From Priapulus caudatus (taxonomy: Eukaryota; Priapulida; Priapulimorpha; Priapulimorphida; Priapulidae): 20,972 nucleotides of DNA. Shown here one piece after another: positions 9,485-17,648 of the stretch. The notes beneath the pieces were generated by a model that ran no database searches, was not told the origin of the DNA, and saw nothing but the letters and a program-made list of their open reading frames with translations. Location of the stretch: assembly GCF_000485595.1 (NCBI RefSeq), contig NW_014578657.1:1-20972 (forward strand). The letters are read 5' to 3'. Both the position numbers and the translations under genes were made by a program. Position 1 is the first letter of the stretch. Each line of letters opens with the position of its first letter.

Positions 9485-10190
9485 TGTAGTGACGTAGATA
9501 TCAAATTATTTAACCTAGTATACAACCTAATGACACGGGTCATTAAACGTAAGCAGATCACGTCATAGGTTATTTTAGTAACAGCCAAGGAAACAAGCGA
9601 AGACAGCCAGGTCCTTGCTCTCACCAGCCGCACACGCCGCACGCGTGTCGCGCGCGGTGACCCAACAAAAGAAAAGAAAATATGGCGACGGCAGAGAGAG
9701 AAAGTAATCACCTACACAAGGCGACACTATGAGATTTAGATACCTATAGAAGGACATCACACCTTGATGTCGCATGCGGCGACTGATGAAGATCAAACAA
9801 CGACGCCGCCGACAAATGTGAACTATGGGAATATGAAGAACATGAATCGACTGCCGCGGTTCCCGACACCAGACCAAGAAGCGTCCCAGCTTCTTACCAT
9901 CAGTTATCCATAAAAAAAACTGGAGAAGGACAGGATTGCACCATTCCGCACGCAACAAGGCCTTGACCGACGCTCAGACATGCATTCCTCCAGTTGTATA
10001 AATACCGAACAGTTTCGGACAAGAAGACAGACACGGTTCCACGGTGCCTGACAGCTCCCGCACGGCTGTCAGCACACAGGTTCCGCTGATCTCACCTGCT
10101 GGGGATCACCACGCTACCGTCACCATTGGACACCGCCAGGACCTGCCTGCGATCTGCAGGAACTCCACGCTCGTAAATATGTACTGCATT
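9485..10190 (+). repeat. ~700-bp direct repeat, left copy (candidate 5' LTR)
   Basis: Starts TGTAGTGACGTAGATATC and ends GTACTGCATT. It matches 11791-12495 throughout; many of the differences are one- or two-base indels. A TATAAATA at 9997-10004 sits about 190 bp before the end, consistent with an LTR promoter. The left flank and the sequence inside the repeat's right edge differ from those of the other copy. No tRNA primer-binding site is evident after the repeat. Confidence 0.75.
9997..10004 (+). promoter_or_regulatory. TATA box candidate in left direct repeat
   Basis: TATAAATA, conserved with its flanks (CCTCCAGTTG before, CCGAACAGTTTC after) in the right copy at 12309-12316. Confidence 0.45.
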
Positions 10191-11000
10191 TGAAAACCGA
10201 GCCGCTATGTCGATCTTCCTTGCTCTGCAACGACACAGCGTTCTGCACTACGGCTGCAACAATTCATCATGAGTAATATGTAGTTCAACGCTTTATTTTC
10301 TATTAACTAGTTACGTAAGGCTCTGATTGCTGGCCACAAATATTATTGACAGGTATTTTTGATTTCAGGCCAGTACGTCTTGGGGATTGTGGTACCTAAC
10401 CCTGTGATCTATATACCTTGTGTACCCTTATACCCCTAATACCCGTATTTTCCTAAATGAATACCTCTTATTAACGAAATACATAGCTTGATTTTGGTCG
10501 GTAATTTTTTTTTTAAAGAGTTGATGATAAAACGTTGCTCTACGAATCTTTTATCAAAGGTTTATATGTAGGATCGCTACCTACATCTTTTAAGAGACAG
10601 ATTTGTGAGTCAACCAACGTAATAACGTAGCTAGGGAATTTGCGTCGGCCGCCAGCCAAATTCACCGATCATTCTGTGGAAATTACTAATACTGAATACT
10701 ATAGTGTCATACACAGACACATAGTTGTGAACACGATATATGTTTACCTAATGACGCCGGCACATTAGTTTGATTATGAAACGTATCTAATAAATGATTA
10801 TAAGAGATATATTGATAAAGATTATGCCTTCACGGGTCACAAACTTCTTACGGTGGATACGCAATTTAGCCTATAAGACCTATGCGTAGCTTAACATAAG
10901 ATACGTTAAAGACAGAATAAGGCACAGTGTTAAGAAGAGTTTTTACCTATATTTTGGACGTCTCCACAATCGTCAGTGATCCCAGTTATGTTGCATTTAG

Positions 11001-11102
11001 CATATCAGCATACCCATAAGATGGGCAGATTCAGCAGACTAAGCTGTAGAGCATATGAGATACCCGTAAGTTGGGCAGAAACAACAGAATAAGCTTGCTA
11101 GA
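11001..11102 (+). repeat. 51-bp tandem duplication
   Basis: CATATCAGCATACCCATAAG...GCAG recurs as CATATGAGATACCCGTAAG...GCAG, followed by AGACTAAGCT and AGAATAAGCT. Confidence 0.8.
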
Positions 11103-11125
11103 ATAGTGATTATGAATTAATGCGA

Positions 11126-11207
11126 ACCATTGCCGCTCGCTTGTACACTATGGAGCCATTTGCCGCTCGCTGTACACTATGGAGGCATGAACGGCTCACT
11201 TGTAAAC
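11126..11207 (+). repeat. ~29-bp tandem triplication
   Basis: CCATTGCCGCTCGCTTGTAC followed by ACTATGGAG occurs twice with small indels. A third, diverged copy reads GCATGAACGGCTCACTTGTA. Confidence 0.85.
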
Positions 11208-11790
11208 GACAGTCAACTCACGTCCAACATCAAGCGTACTAACTATGTATTCCTATTTTCCTTGTACCGCTGGTGTATCCTTGTCTATACTAGAAGAATC
11301 CCTAGATGAGATTCCTGTGACACAATTGCACTCATGTCCTTTGAAAGTGACGATAATGATAATATTGATAACGAGGCAGTATAACGTAAAACACCTGCCA
11401 ACACCTAAGATATCAGCATTAGAAGAGCGATTATGTAATCTAGCTGATAGCGTTGAATTCTGATGACAATAGTATTTACTAGTTAAAATATGGATTCTGA
11501 TTTATTCACTGTTTCTGCGAGTAACGCTTCATGATATTTTGTATGATTGCTGTTATATGATGTACGAATGTTTTCTTTTTAAATTACGCGTTAGTTGCGC
11601 TTATAGCGTAGGCAATTATAGTTCGACGTTCTCGATAGTATTAGTTATACACGATACAAGTTTTTGTTTTGTGTAAGCGCTAATTTTCAGATGCGCATCG
11701 CTAAAGATATATCTATTTTATATATGTTTCTATAACGATTTGCTCACACGATAGACTTATGTTTCGCAACTATTGAAAGTGCGAGGGTAG

Positions 11791-12493
11791 TGTAGTGACG
11801 TAGATATCAAATTATTTAACCTAGTATAAACCTAATGACACGGGTCATTAAACGTAAGCAGATCACGTCATAGGTTATTTAAGTAACAGGCCAAGGCAAC
11901 AAGCGAAGGACACCAGGTCCTGGCTCTCACCAGCCGCACACGCGCACGCCGCGTGTCCGCGCGGCGTGACGCAACAAAAGAAAAGAAAATATGCGACGGC
12001 AGAGAGGAGAAAGTAATACCTACACAAGGCGACACTATGAGATTTTAGTACCTATAGAAGGACATCACACCTTGATGGTCGCATGCCGACTGAATGAAGA
12101 TCAAACAATGACGTCCGCCGACAAATGTGAACTGATGGGAGAATATGAAGAACATGAATCGACCTGCCGCGGTTGCCCACACCAGACTCAAGAAGCGTCC
12201 AGCAGGCTTCTTACCATCAGTTACCATAAAAAAACTGGAGAAGACAGATTGCACCATCCGCACGCAACAAGGCCTTGACCACGCTCAGACCATGCATTCC
12301 TCCAGTTGTATAAATACCGAACAGTTTCGACAGAAGACAGACACGGTTCCAGGTGCCTGACAGCTCCCGACGCTGTCAGCACACAGGTTCCGCTGATCTC
12401 ACCTGCTGGGGATCACCACGCTACCGTCACCATTGGACACCGCCAGGACCTGCTGCGATCTGCAGAACTCCACGCTCGTAAATATGTACTGCA
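11791..12493 (+). repeat. ~700-bp direct repeat, right copy (candidate 3' LTR)
   Basis: Starts TGTAGTGACG and ends TGTACTGCA, like the left copy, with a TATAAATA at 12309-12316. No 4-6 bp target-site duplication could be found outside the pair. Open frames inside both copies are not conserved between them, so it is not coding. Confidence 0.75.
12309..12316 (+). promoter_or_regulatory. TATA box candidate in right direct repeat
   Basis: The counterpart of the left copy's TATAAATA, in an identical flanking context. If the repeats are LTRs this would drive outward transcription to the right. Confidence 0.45.
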
Positions 12494-12884
12494 TTTGTAA
12501 ACACAGTCGCTTTTGTCTGATATGTGCCTGGTGCATAGATATGTACTGTACGTGTTTATTATGTTGATGCTGTTTATTAAAGAATAGAGTTACCGTAGTA
12601 ATTACGTGGTTATAGCATTAATTATACTGTTTGTGGCTTAAGTGCTATTTGCACACGTATCTGTTGTACACGAACCTGGTCACACCCTATACGATCACAC
12701 GTGCCTATCACACGAGCTCACGAGCCTTTCTATATATACCACTACCTATTGACTCGAGAAGGGAAGGGCTGGACACTATTTCATAACAGCCATGGGCTGG
12801 AGTTAGAAATATTTCATCCTATATTTAATCGCGATTTTGGGACGCTATATCTACAGCGGCTGCTCTATCGTCCAAGAGCGGGGC
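12494..12884. other. Unassigned DNA
   Basis: Mixed sequence between the right direct repeat and copy 2 of the core-plus-microsatellite element. No gene recognised. Confidence 0.4.
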
Positions 12885-13527
12885 ATGGTGAGAGTGAGAG
12901 TGAGAGTGAGAGTGAGATTGAGAGTGAGAGTGAGAGTTAGTTTGAGTGAGAGGGACGAATTTTCTTGCGAGAATCACGTAAAATTTAACCTGTGCAAATT
13001 ACTTCAACGGATTTCTCTTTGTATGAATTAGGCAGAAATTGTTCAATGTTTATCAGACATTGATGTCCGTAGATTCGCATCAACGACCCGAATATGTGTG
13101 CAGACGACCTAGCCACGAACACTGACACACACGGCGGGAGAGGGAGAGGGAGCGATAGACACGAACGTGGGTATGGACTAGCCTCGCACTCACATACGCC
13201 CACGCCACCCGTACACACACGCACGTATGCACGCACACACGCTCACACACGCACAAACGTGCGCACATGCACGCGTACGCAGGCACGAACACACAGACGC
13301 ACGCACACGTGCACATACACGCGCACCCCACGCACGTGCGCACACGCGTACACACACGTACGCACACGCACACCCACGCGCATACGTGTGCACAACACAC
13401 GCACGCAGCTACGCACACACAGACTCACACGCAAGCACGCACGCAACCACAGACGCACACCTACACGCGCGCGCACACACAGAGTGAGAGCGAGAGTGAG
13501 AGTGAGAGTGAATGAGTGAGTGAGTGA

Positions 13528-13569
<42 letters not shown>

Positions 13570-14135
13570 GTGAGTGAGTGAGTGAGTGGAGTGAATTGAG
13601 TGAGTGAGTGAGTGAGTGAGTGAGTGAGAGTGGAGTGAGTGAGTGAAGTGAGTGAGTGAGTGAGTGAGTGAGTGGTGAGTGAGTGAGTGAGTGTGAGTGG
13701 TGAGTGTGAGTGTGAGTGTGAGTGTGAGTGTGCGTGTGCGTGTGCGTGTGCGTGGTGACGTGTGCGTGTGCGTGTGGTGTGCGTGTGCGTGTGCCGTGTG
13801 CGTGTGCGTGTGCGTGTGCGGTGTGCGCGTGTGCGTGTGCGTGTGCGTGTGCGTGTGGCGTGTGCTGGTGCGTGTGCGTGTGCGTGTGCGTGTGCGTGTC
13901 GCTGTGCGTGGTGCGTGTGCGTGTGCGTGTGCGTTGTGCGTGTGCGTGTGCGTGTGCGTCGTGTGCGTGTGTGGCGTGTGGCGGTGTGCGTGTGCGTGTG
14001 CGTGTGCGTGTGCGTGTGCGTGTGCGTGTGCGTGTGCGTGTGCGTGTGCGTGTGCGTGTGCGTTTGGCGTGTGCGATGTGCGTGTGCGTGTGCGTGTGCG
14101 TGTGCGTGTGCGTGTGCGTGTGCGTGTGCGTGTGC
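12885..14135 (+). repeat. Core-plus-CACG microsatellite element, copy 2
   Basis: Order on the plus strand: a GAGAGT tract (12888-12947); the core shared with copy 1 (about 12955-13175); a CACG/CACA tract (about 13190-13485); a GAGTGA/GA tract (13486-13735); and a GTGTGC tract (13736-14135). The core, then CACG, then GA-rich order is the same as in copy 1, in opposite orientation. The many long open frames in both strands are low-complexity artefacts. Confidence 0.85.
13486..14135. repeat. Compound microsatellite with stepwise unit change (GAGTGA, GA, GTGA, GTGTGA, GTGTGC)
   Basis: The repeat unit changes along the tract by one base at a time, ending in about 400 bp of GTGTGC repeats with scattered single-base breaks. 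The last part is alternating purine-pyrimidine and could form Z-DNA; the GA part is a purine run. Confidence 0.9.
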
Positions 14136-14145
14136 GACGAGACAA

Positions 14146-14176
<31 letters not shown>

Positions 14177-14285
14177 GCGAGTGAGCAAGAGATACAACGT
14201 AGGCACGCACGCACCTACACACATGCATATACACGTTAACAGCAGTATACAACCCTCTCTTTCTTTCTCTCTTCGCGCGCTCTCA

Positions 14286-14332
<47 letters not shown>

Positions 14333-14335
14333 ACA
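14136..14335. repeat. GA, CACG and (TC)n microsatellite cluster
   Basis: GA and CAGA repeats at about 14146-14180, a short CACGCACG patch at about 14200-14217, and a long (TC)n run at about 14289-14332. Confidence 0.9.
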
Positions 14336-14523
14336 CAAGTGCGGCATTATTTAGACCTTTTGCGCAATGTTTTTATTGAACAGTGTAATCACAAACCGAA
14401 ATATGAGCTTGTTTACTGCAGACATCTTTTTTTATACAGGTACGATTTCACACATAGTCACCATGATGATACATCATGACGTCATCACAACTGGTTAGTG
14501 GAGAAGGCAAGGACGGTAGGTAA
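14336..14523. other. Unassigned DNA
   Basis: No recognised feature between the TC tract and the 20-bp minisatellite. Confidence 0.4.
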
Positions 14524-14885
14524 GCACGCACGCACACGCTCGCACGCACGCACGCACATACTCAGGTACGCACGCACGCACATACTCAGGTACACACGCA
14601 AGCACATACTCAGGTACGCACGCACGCACATACTCAGGTACGCACGCACGCACGGACGCACATACTAAGGTACGCACGCACTTAGGTACGCACGCACATA
14701 CTCAGGTACGCACGCACATACTCAGGTACGCACGCACATACTCAGGTACGCACGCACATACTCAGGTACGCACGCACATACTCAGATCTGCATGCACATA
14801 CTCAGGCACGCACGCACATACTCAGGTACGCACGCACATACTCAGGCACGCACGCACATACTCAGGTACGCACGCGCGCACATAT
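14524..14885 (+). repeat. 20-bp minisatellite ATACTCAGGTACGCACGCAC
   Basis: More than a dozen units. They are irregular at the left, with extra CGCA tetramers, and nearly perfect from about 14690 to 14870. Each unit combines ATACTCAGGT with the ACGC tetramer seen elsewhere in the window. Confidence 0.92.
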
Positions 14886-15289
14886 CATTTGTAAATAAGT
14901 TTGTATGGTGAGCGCACAAACTGCTATCGCCACCTAGCGAGCGCGCGGAATATTTGTAGAGAACTGGCATTTAGGTGTTATATTGCATTTTTAGTCTATT
15001 TTTGCTCTCTGTTGCATTCTGTATTGGTATTGCGACTACGTGCAATTTTCTGTGGACGGTACGTCAACAAATCCTATTATGTTAGCGAAGGCAAACAACG
15101 TTGCCAAATGACGTAAGTTTGTTAACTGCATGTGTGTTTTGCCCAGGAATGATCTAGCAGCGCCATCGTGCAGAGAAAAATGCAAGGAGAAGCTAAATTC
15201 TGAAGGACGACAACGAATATTTGTCATCAAAGTGAAATATATGAGTGACTGTGTTGCGGGTTCTGGTTATTTATAACGTCAGCGCACGC
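14886..15289. other. Unassigned DNA
   Basis: A 71-codon plus-strand frame (14901-15116) has a hydrophobic middle and is followed by GTAAGT, but no family motif or upstream exon is visible. I do not call it a gene. Confidence 0.35.
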
Positions 15290-15360
15290 ATACGGGGGCG
15301 CACGCACGCACGCACACACACCCACACACACGCACACGTATACTACACAGTACACACACT
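15290..15360. repeat. ACGC/CA microsatellite
   Basis: CGCACGCACGCACGCACAC followed by interrupted CA repeats. The non-repetitive core seen beside the two larger CACG tracts is absent here. Confidence 0.88.
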
Positions 15361-15398
15361 CATTGCTAGACCGAATACCACGTAGTGTATCAGTCGCC

Positions 15399-15538
15399 AT
15401 GGCAACCGACGTAAGGAGCCTAAGAAGATTAAGAAGATGCTGATGATAGTGGATGCGGTGTCCAACCTTCTCCTCGACCACACTGACAACGAGGAAGACA
15501 CCCTGTGATGCGCTACTGCAGAGAAAACTGCTAACAAG
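15399..15538 (+). CDS. Short exon-like stretch, unrecognised
   Basis: An ATG in strong context (GTCGCCATGG) at 15399 opens MATDVR. One frame away, 15416-15505 reads EPKKIKKMLMIVDAVSNLLL and then DHTDNEEDTL before TGA. After that TGA the same frame stays open (CATAEKTANK) up to AAG|GTAGGA at 15538/15539, a plausible splice donor. The residue mix (Lys-rich start, amphipathic centre, acidic end) looks coding. Accepting the ATG needs a one-base slip, and continuing to the donor needs the TGA to be an error or recoded. It has a faint likeness to the region before the transmembrane domain of adhesion receptors, too weak to name. No polypyrimidine-AG acceptor is visible upstream. Confidence 0.2.
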
Positions 15539-15591
15539 GTAGGATGCGCGTATTAGCCAATACATTATCCTGTATCGATTAGCTCATAACT

Positions 15592-15668
15592 ATTATATGA
15601 TATAATTATATATATATATATATATAGTCATATACTATATTAATAATTATTATAGTTTATAATAATAG
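15592..15668. repeat. TA-rich microsatellite
   Basis: A (TA)n run and TAATAATTATTATAG-type sequence. Confidence 0.85.
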
Positions 15669-16138
15669 TCTAGTTGTATAGCGTTCCATAGCGTTTATAG
15701 ACATTGCCAAAGCCGAGTATGCAGAAAACGTTTGTGTATAGGCTTACCCATGGCTGCTTGTACAGATATGATGTTTGTTTGAAATGATTATAGTACGGGT
15801 AAGTATCAGAACGGTTTAGAAAATATGAAAACTGTTGGTAAAAAACATGAGAAATCCTCGCTTTAATAACTCACTACTACAATTGAAAACCACCCAAGCA
15901 AGTAGTACAAAGGTTAGATCAACGTCTTATGAAATATCTCGGCATAGCCCCGGAAACAACGCGGGAACAAACTGGATTTTGCCGGAAAACAACAAATCTC
16001 CGAAACACGTAGCCGCGGGGATACAAACGCAGATAATCAGCCTAACTGCATAATAATCGGAAAATTACACTCCGGCTACAAACAGGCAAAATACCGGTCA
16101 AATGCTCACCGCGTGGGCAAACCTATTTCGTGAGACCG
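15669..16138. other. Unassigned DNA
   Basis: The 72-codon frame at 15835-16053 has no recognisable motif. Nothing else seen. Confidence 0.4.
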
Positions 16139-16405
16139 TTCGTGCGGGCGGGCGCGAGCGAGGGGGCGCGTGCATGCGGGCGCATGCGTGCGTGTATGCG
16201 GCCGCGTGCGTTTGTGTATGCGGGCGCGGGCGTGTGTGCGGGCGCGTGCGTGTATGCGGGCGCGTGCGTGCGTGCATGCGGGCGCGTGTGTGCGGGCGCG
16301 TGCGTGCGTGCATGCGGGCGCGTGCGTGCGGGCCCGTGCGTGCGTGCATGCGGGTGCGTGCGTGCACGCGTGTGTATGCGAGCGCGTCCGTGCGTGCATT
16401 CTCTG
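16139..16405 (+). repeat. GC-rich minisatellite of GCGTGCGTGCATGCGGGC type
   Basis: CGTGCGTGCATGCGGGCG and CGTGTGTGCGGGCG words alternate with irregular spacing. It is mostly alternating purine-pyrimidine, so prone to Z-DNA. Long frames in four reading directions are Arg/Cys/Ala/His artefacts. Confidence 0.9.
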
Positions 16406-16497
16406 TAAATAACCTCGCAATGATAGTAGACCCACTCCACGCGCTATGGCCAAGCGTATGAAAAGAATTGGAATTACCTGCCTCGTAATTACTATAC

Positions 16498-16562
16498 GTA
16501 CACACGCACGCACATGCACGCACGCACAAATGTGCGCATACGTGTATACACACTCGCACAGA
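16498..16562. repeat. Short CACG microsatellite
   Basis: ACACGCACGCACATGCACGC followed by interrupted CA/CG dinucleotides. Confidence 0.85.
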
Positions 16563-17448
16563 CTCTCACCGGTACGTATAGCGCGAGTATGGGAAAAAAT
16601 ATGGCTGCGGTCAGAATATTAGCGCTAAAATTGTGACCCGCTCCAGCATAATACGAACTAAGTCGCAAGTTATTGTTTTGAGTAATGAGCCTGCACACAT
16701 GTCAATGCTGAAAATGGCCTACCTAGACAAAAATGAGATTTTTACAAAAATAAGTTCTTAAGTGCATATTTAATCCGGATATATAGGTTCAGATATCTCT
16801 AGATTATTATGGTCATTTTTAATTTAAAAAAATAAAAAAATAAAAAATATTTTTTAAGGGCCCCTGACCGCTCATCCCCGACTGGGCCCCTTACCCGGAA
16901 CGCTGCATATTCCGGAATAAGTCGGTTCCCGATCTTCAAACTGCTGTAGATCGGTCAATTCTTTAGATATAACCAAATATTATATATCATTTTAAAGGTA
17001 ATTAAATGATCTATTCAGATATGCACATAACTCAATTTGTAGAATTTCCTACTTAATCCTGGTTTTGCTGTAGCGGGTCAAATGTGCTTCAAATGCTGCA
17101 TACTGCTATCCTCATTTTCAAAATAATTCTGGGTGAGTATTCCCAGACCTCCCTTCACTTCTTACACTCTAGGCGCTCGTTAAATTCATCGCCTTTCCAA
17201 AATCCTGCTGGTCCTCCGTCTGCAAGTTTCGGGATGTACCTTTGATTCGCTGATCATTCAAGATATTCGTATGCTTGTGCGCATATCGAGAGTATGCGTG
17301 CATACGTACGTTAGTGTAACTGCGTGCGCTTGTACGTGTTTATCTAGGTGTCGTGTTGTTTGTGAAGTTCTTGTGTGTGGTTACGCGCGGATCAATGGCA
17401 GGCGACTCTCTTCAATGTACGTTTAGAGCTGGCTGGTGGTAATGGCGG
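16563..17448. other. Probable intron 3 of the beta4-GalT gene; unassigned
   Basis: Downstream of the exon 3 donor on the minus strand. It contains an A-rich run (16823-16856) and an imperfect AAGGGCCCC...GGGCCCCTT palindrome (about 16855-16893). I searched for the next exon (WGWGGEDDD-type reading) and did not find it here. Confidence 0.45.
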
Positions 17449-17454
17449 ACGTAC

Positions 17455-17648
17455 GTGTATTTGTAGCGATCAACTGCCGTCGTCATGTGCCGGACATAGT
17501 GATTGGCACAGTGGTATATGTTGCGGTCGTCTTCGGGTAGCATATCAACATCGTGGAAGATGACGCATGACCAATGGTGTTGTCGCATGGTTTCTTCAAA
17601 ACCGGCGTTCATCAATCGCCCCTTGTTGAACTCCTTCGTAGTGTTTGC
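17455..17648 (-). CDS. beta4-GalT exon 3: FNKG and DVD metal-binding segment
   Basis: The acceptor is TTTTCTCGCTGTGCAG at 17649 and the donor is GTACGT at 17449-17454. The clean frame reads ANTTKEFNKGRLMNAGF, then WSCVIFHDVDMLPEDDRN, then RHMTTAVDRYKY. It carries the FN(R/K)(A/G) motif and the DVD triad that coordinates Mn2+ with the UDP-sugar in characterised family members. The exon is 194 nt and enters in phase 0 from exon 2 (VVEQ|ANTT). There are no internal stops. It is the best-preserved coding sequence in the window and the strongest basis for the family call. The next exon should start near a YFGG-type motif; none was found further left. Confidence 0.9.

Larger units (their letters stand above)
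10191..11790 (+). mobile_element. Interior between the direct repeats; no gag or pol recognised
   Basis: AT-rich, with no recognisable reverse transcriptase, integrase or gag frame. The small frame 11245-11463 shows no family motif. It contains a 51-bp tandem duplication (11001-11102) and a ~29-bp triplication (11126-11207). GAAAGTGCGAGGG at 11775-11787, just before the right repeat, is a weak polypurine-tract candidate. It would fit a non-autonomous LTR element, or single-copy DNA between two duplicated segments. Confidence 0.45.

Noticed and set aside
9575-9958. 127-residue minus-strand frame in the left direct repeat
   Set aside because: The matching frame in the right repeat copy is shorter and differs in sequence because of indels, so the reading is not conserved.
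13243-14347. Several long frames (up to 323 residues) on both strands
   Set aside because: All are Thr/His/Arg, Ser/Leu or Cys/Val repeats from the CACG, GAGTGA and GTGTGC microsatellites.
14524-14885. CRISPR-like array
   Set aside because: The repeats are contiguous 20-bp units without unique spacers, in animal DNA; this is a minisatellite.
14901-15116. 71-codon frame followed by GTAAGT, a possible first exon
   Set aside because: No family resemblance, no downstream acceptor or exon identified, and a hydrophobic stretch is easily produced by T-rich DNA.
15506-15508. TGA as a selenocysteine codon
   Set aside because: The surrounding frame is not established as coding and no SECIS-like structure was identified; a stop or error is simpler.
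16098-16559. Overlapping frames of 80-153 residues on both strands
   Set aside because: They derive from the GC-rich minisatellite; periodic composition and no motif.
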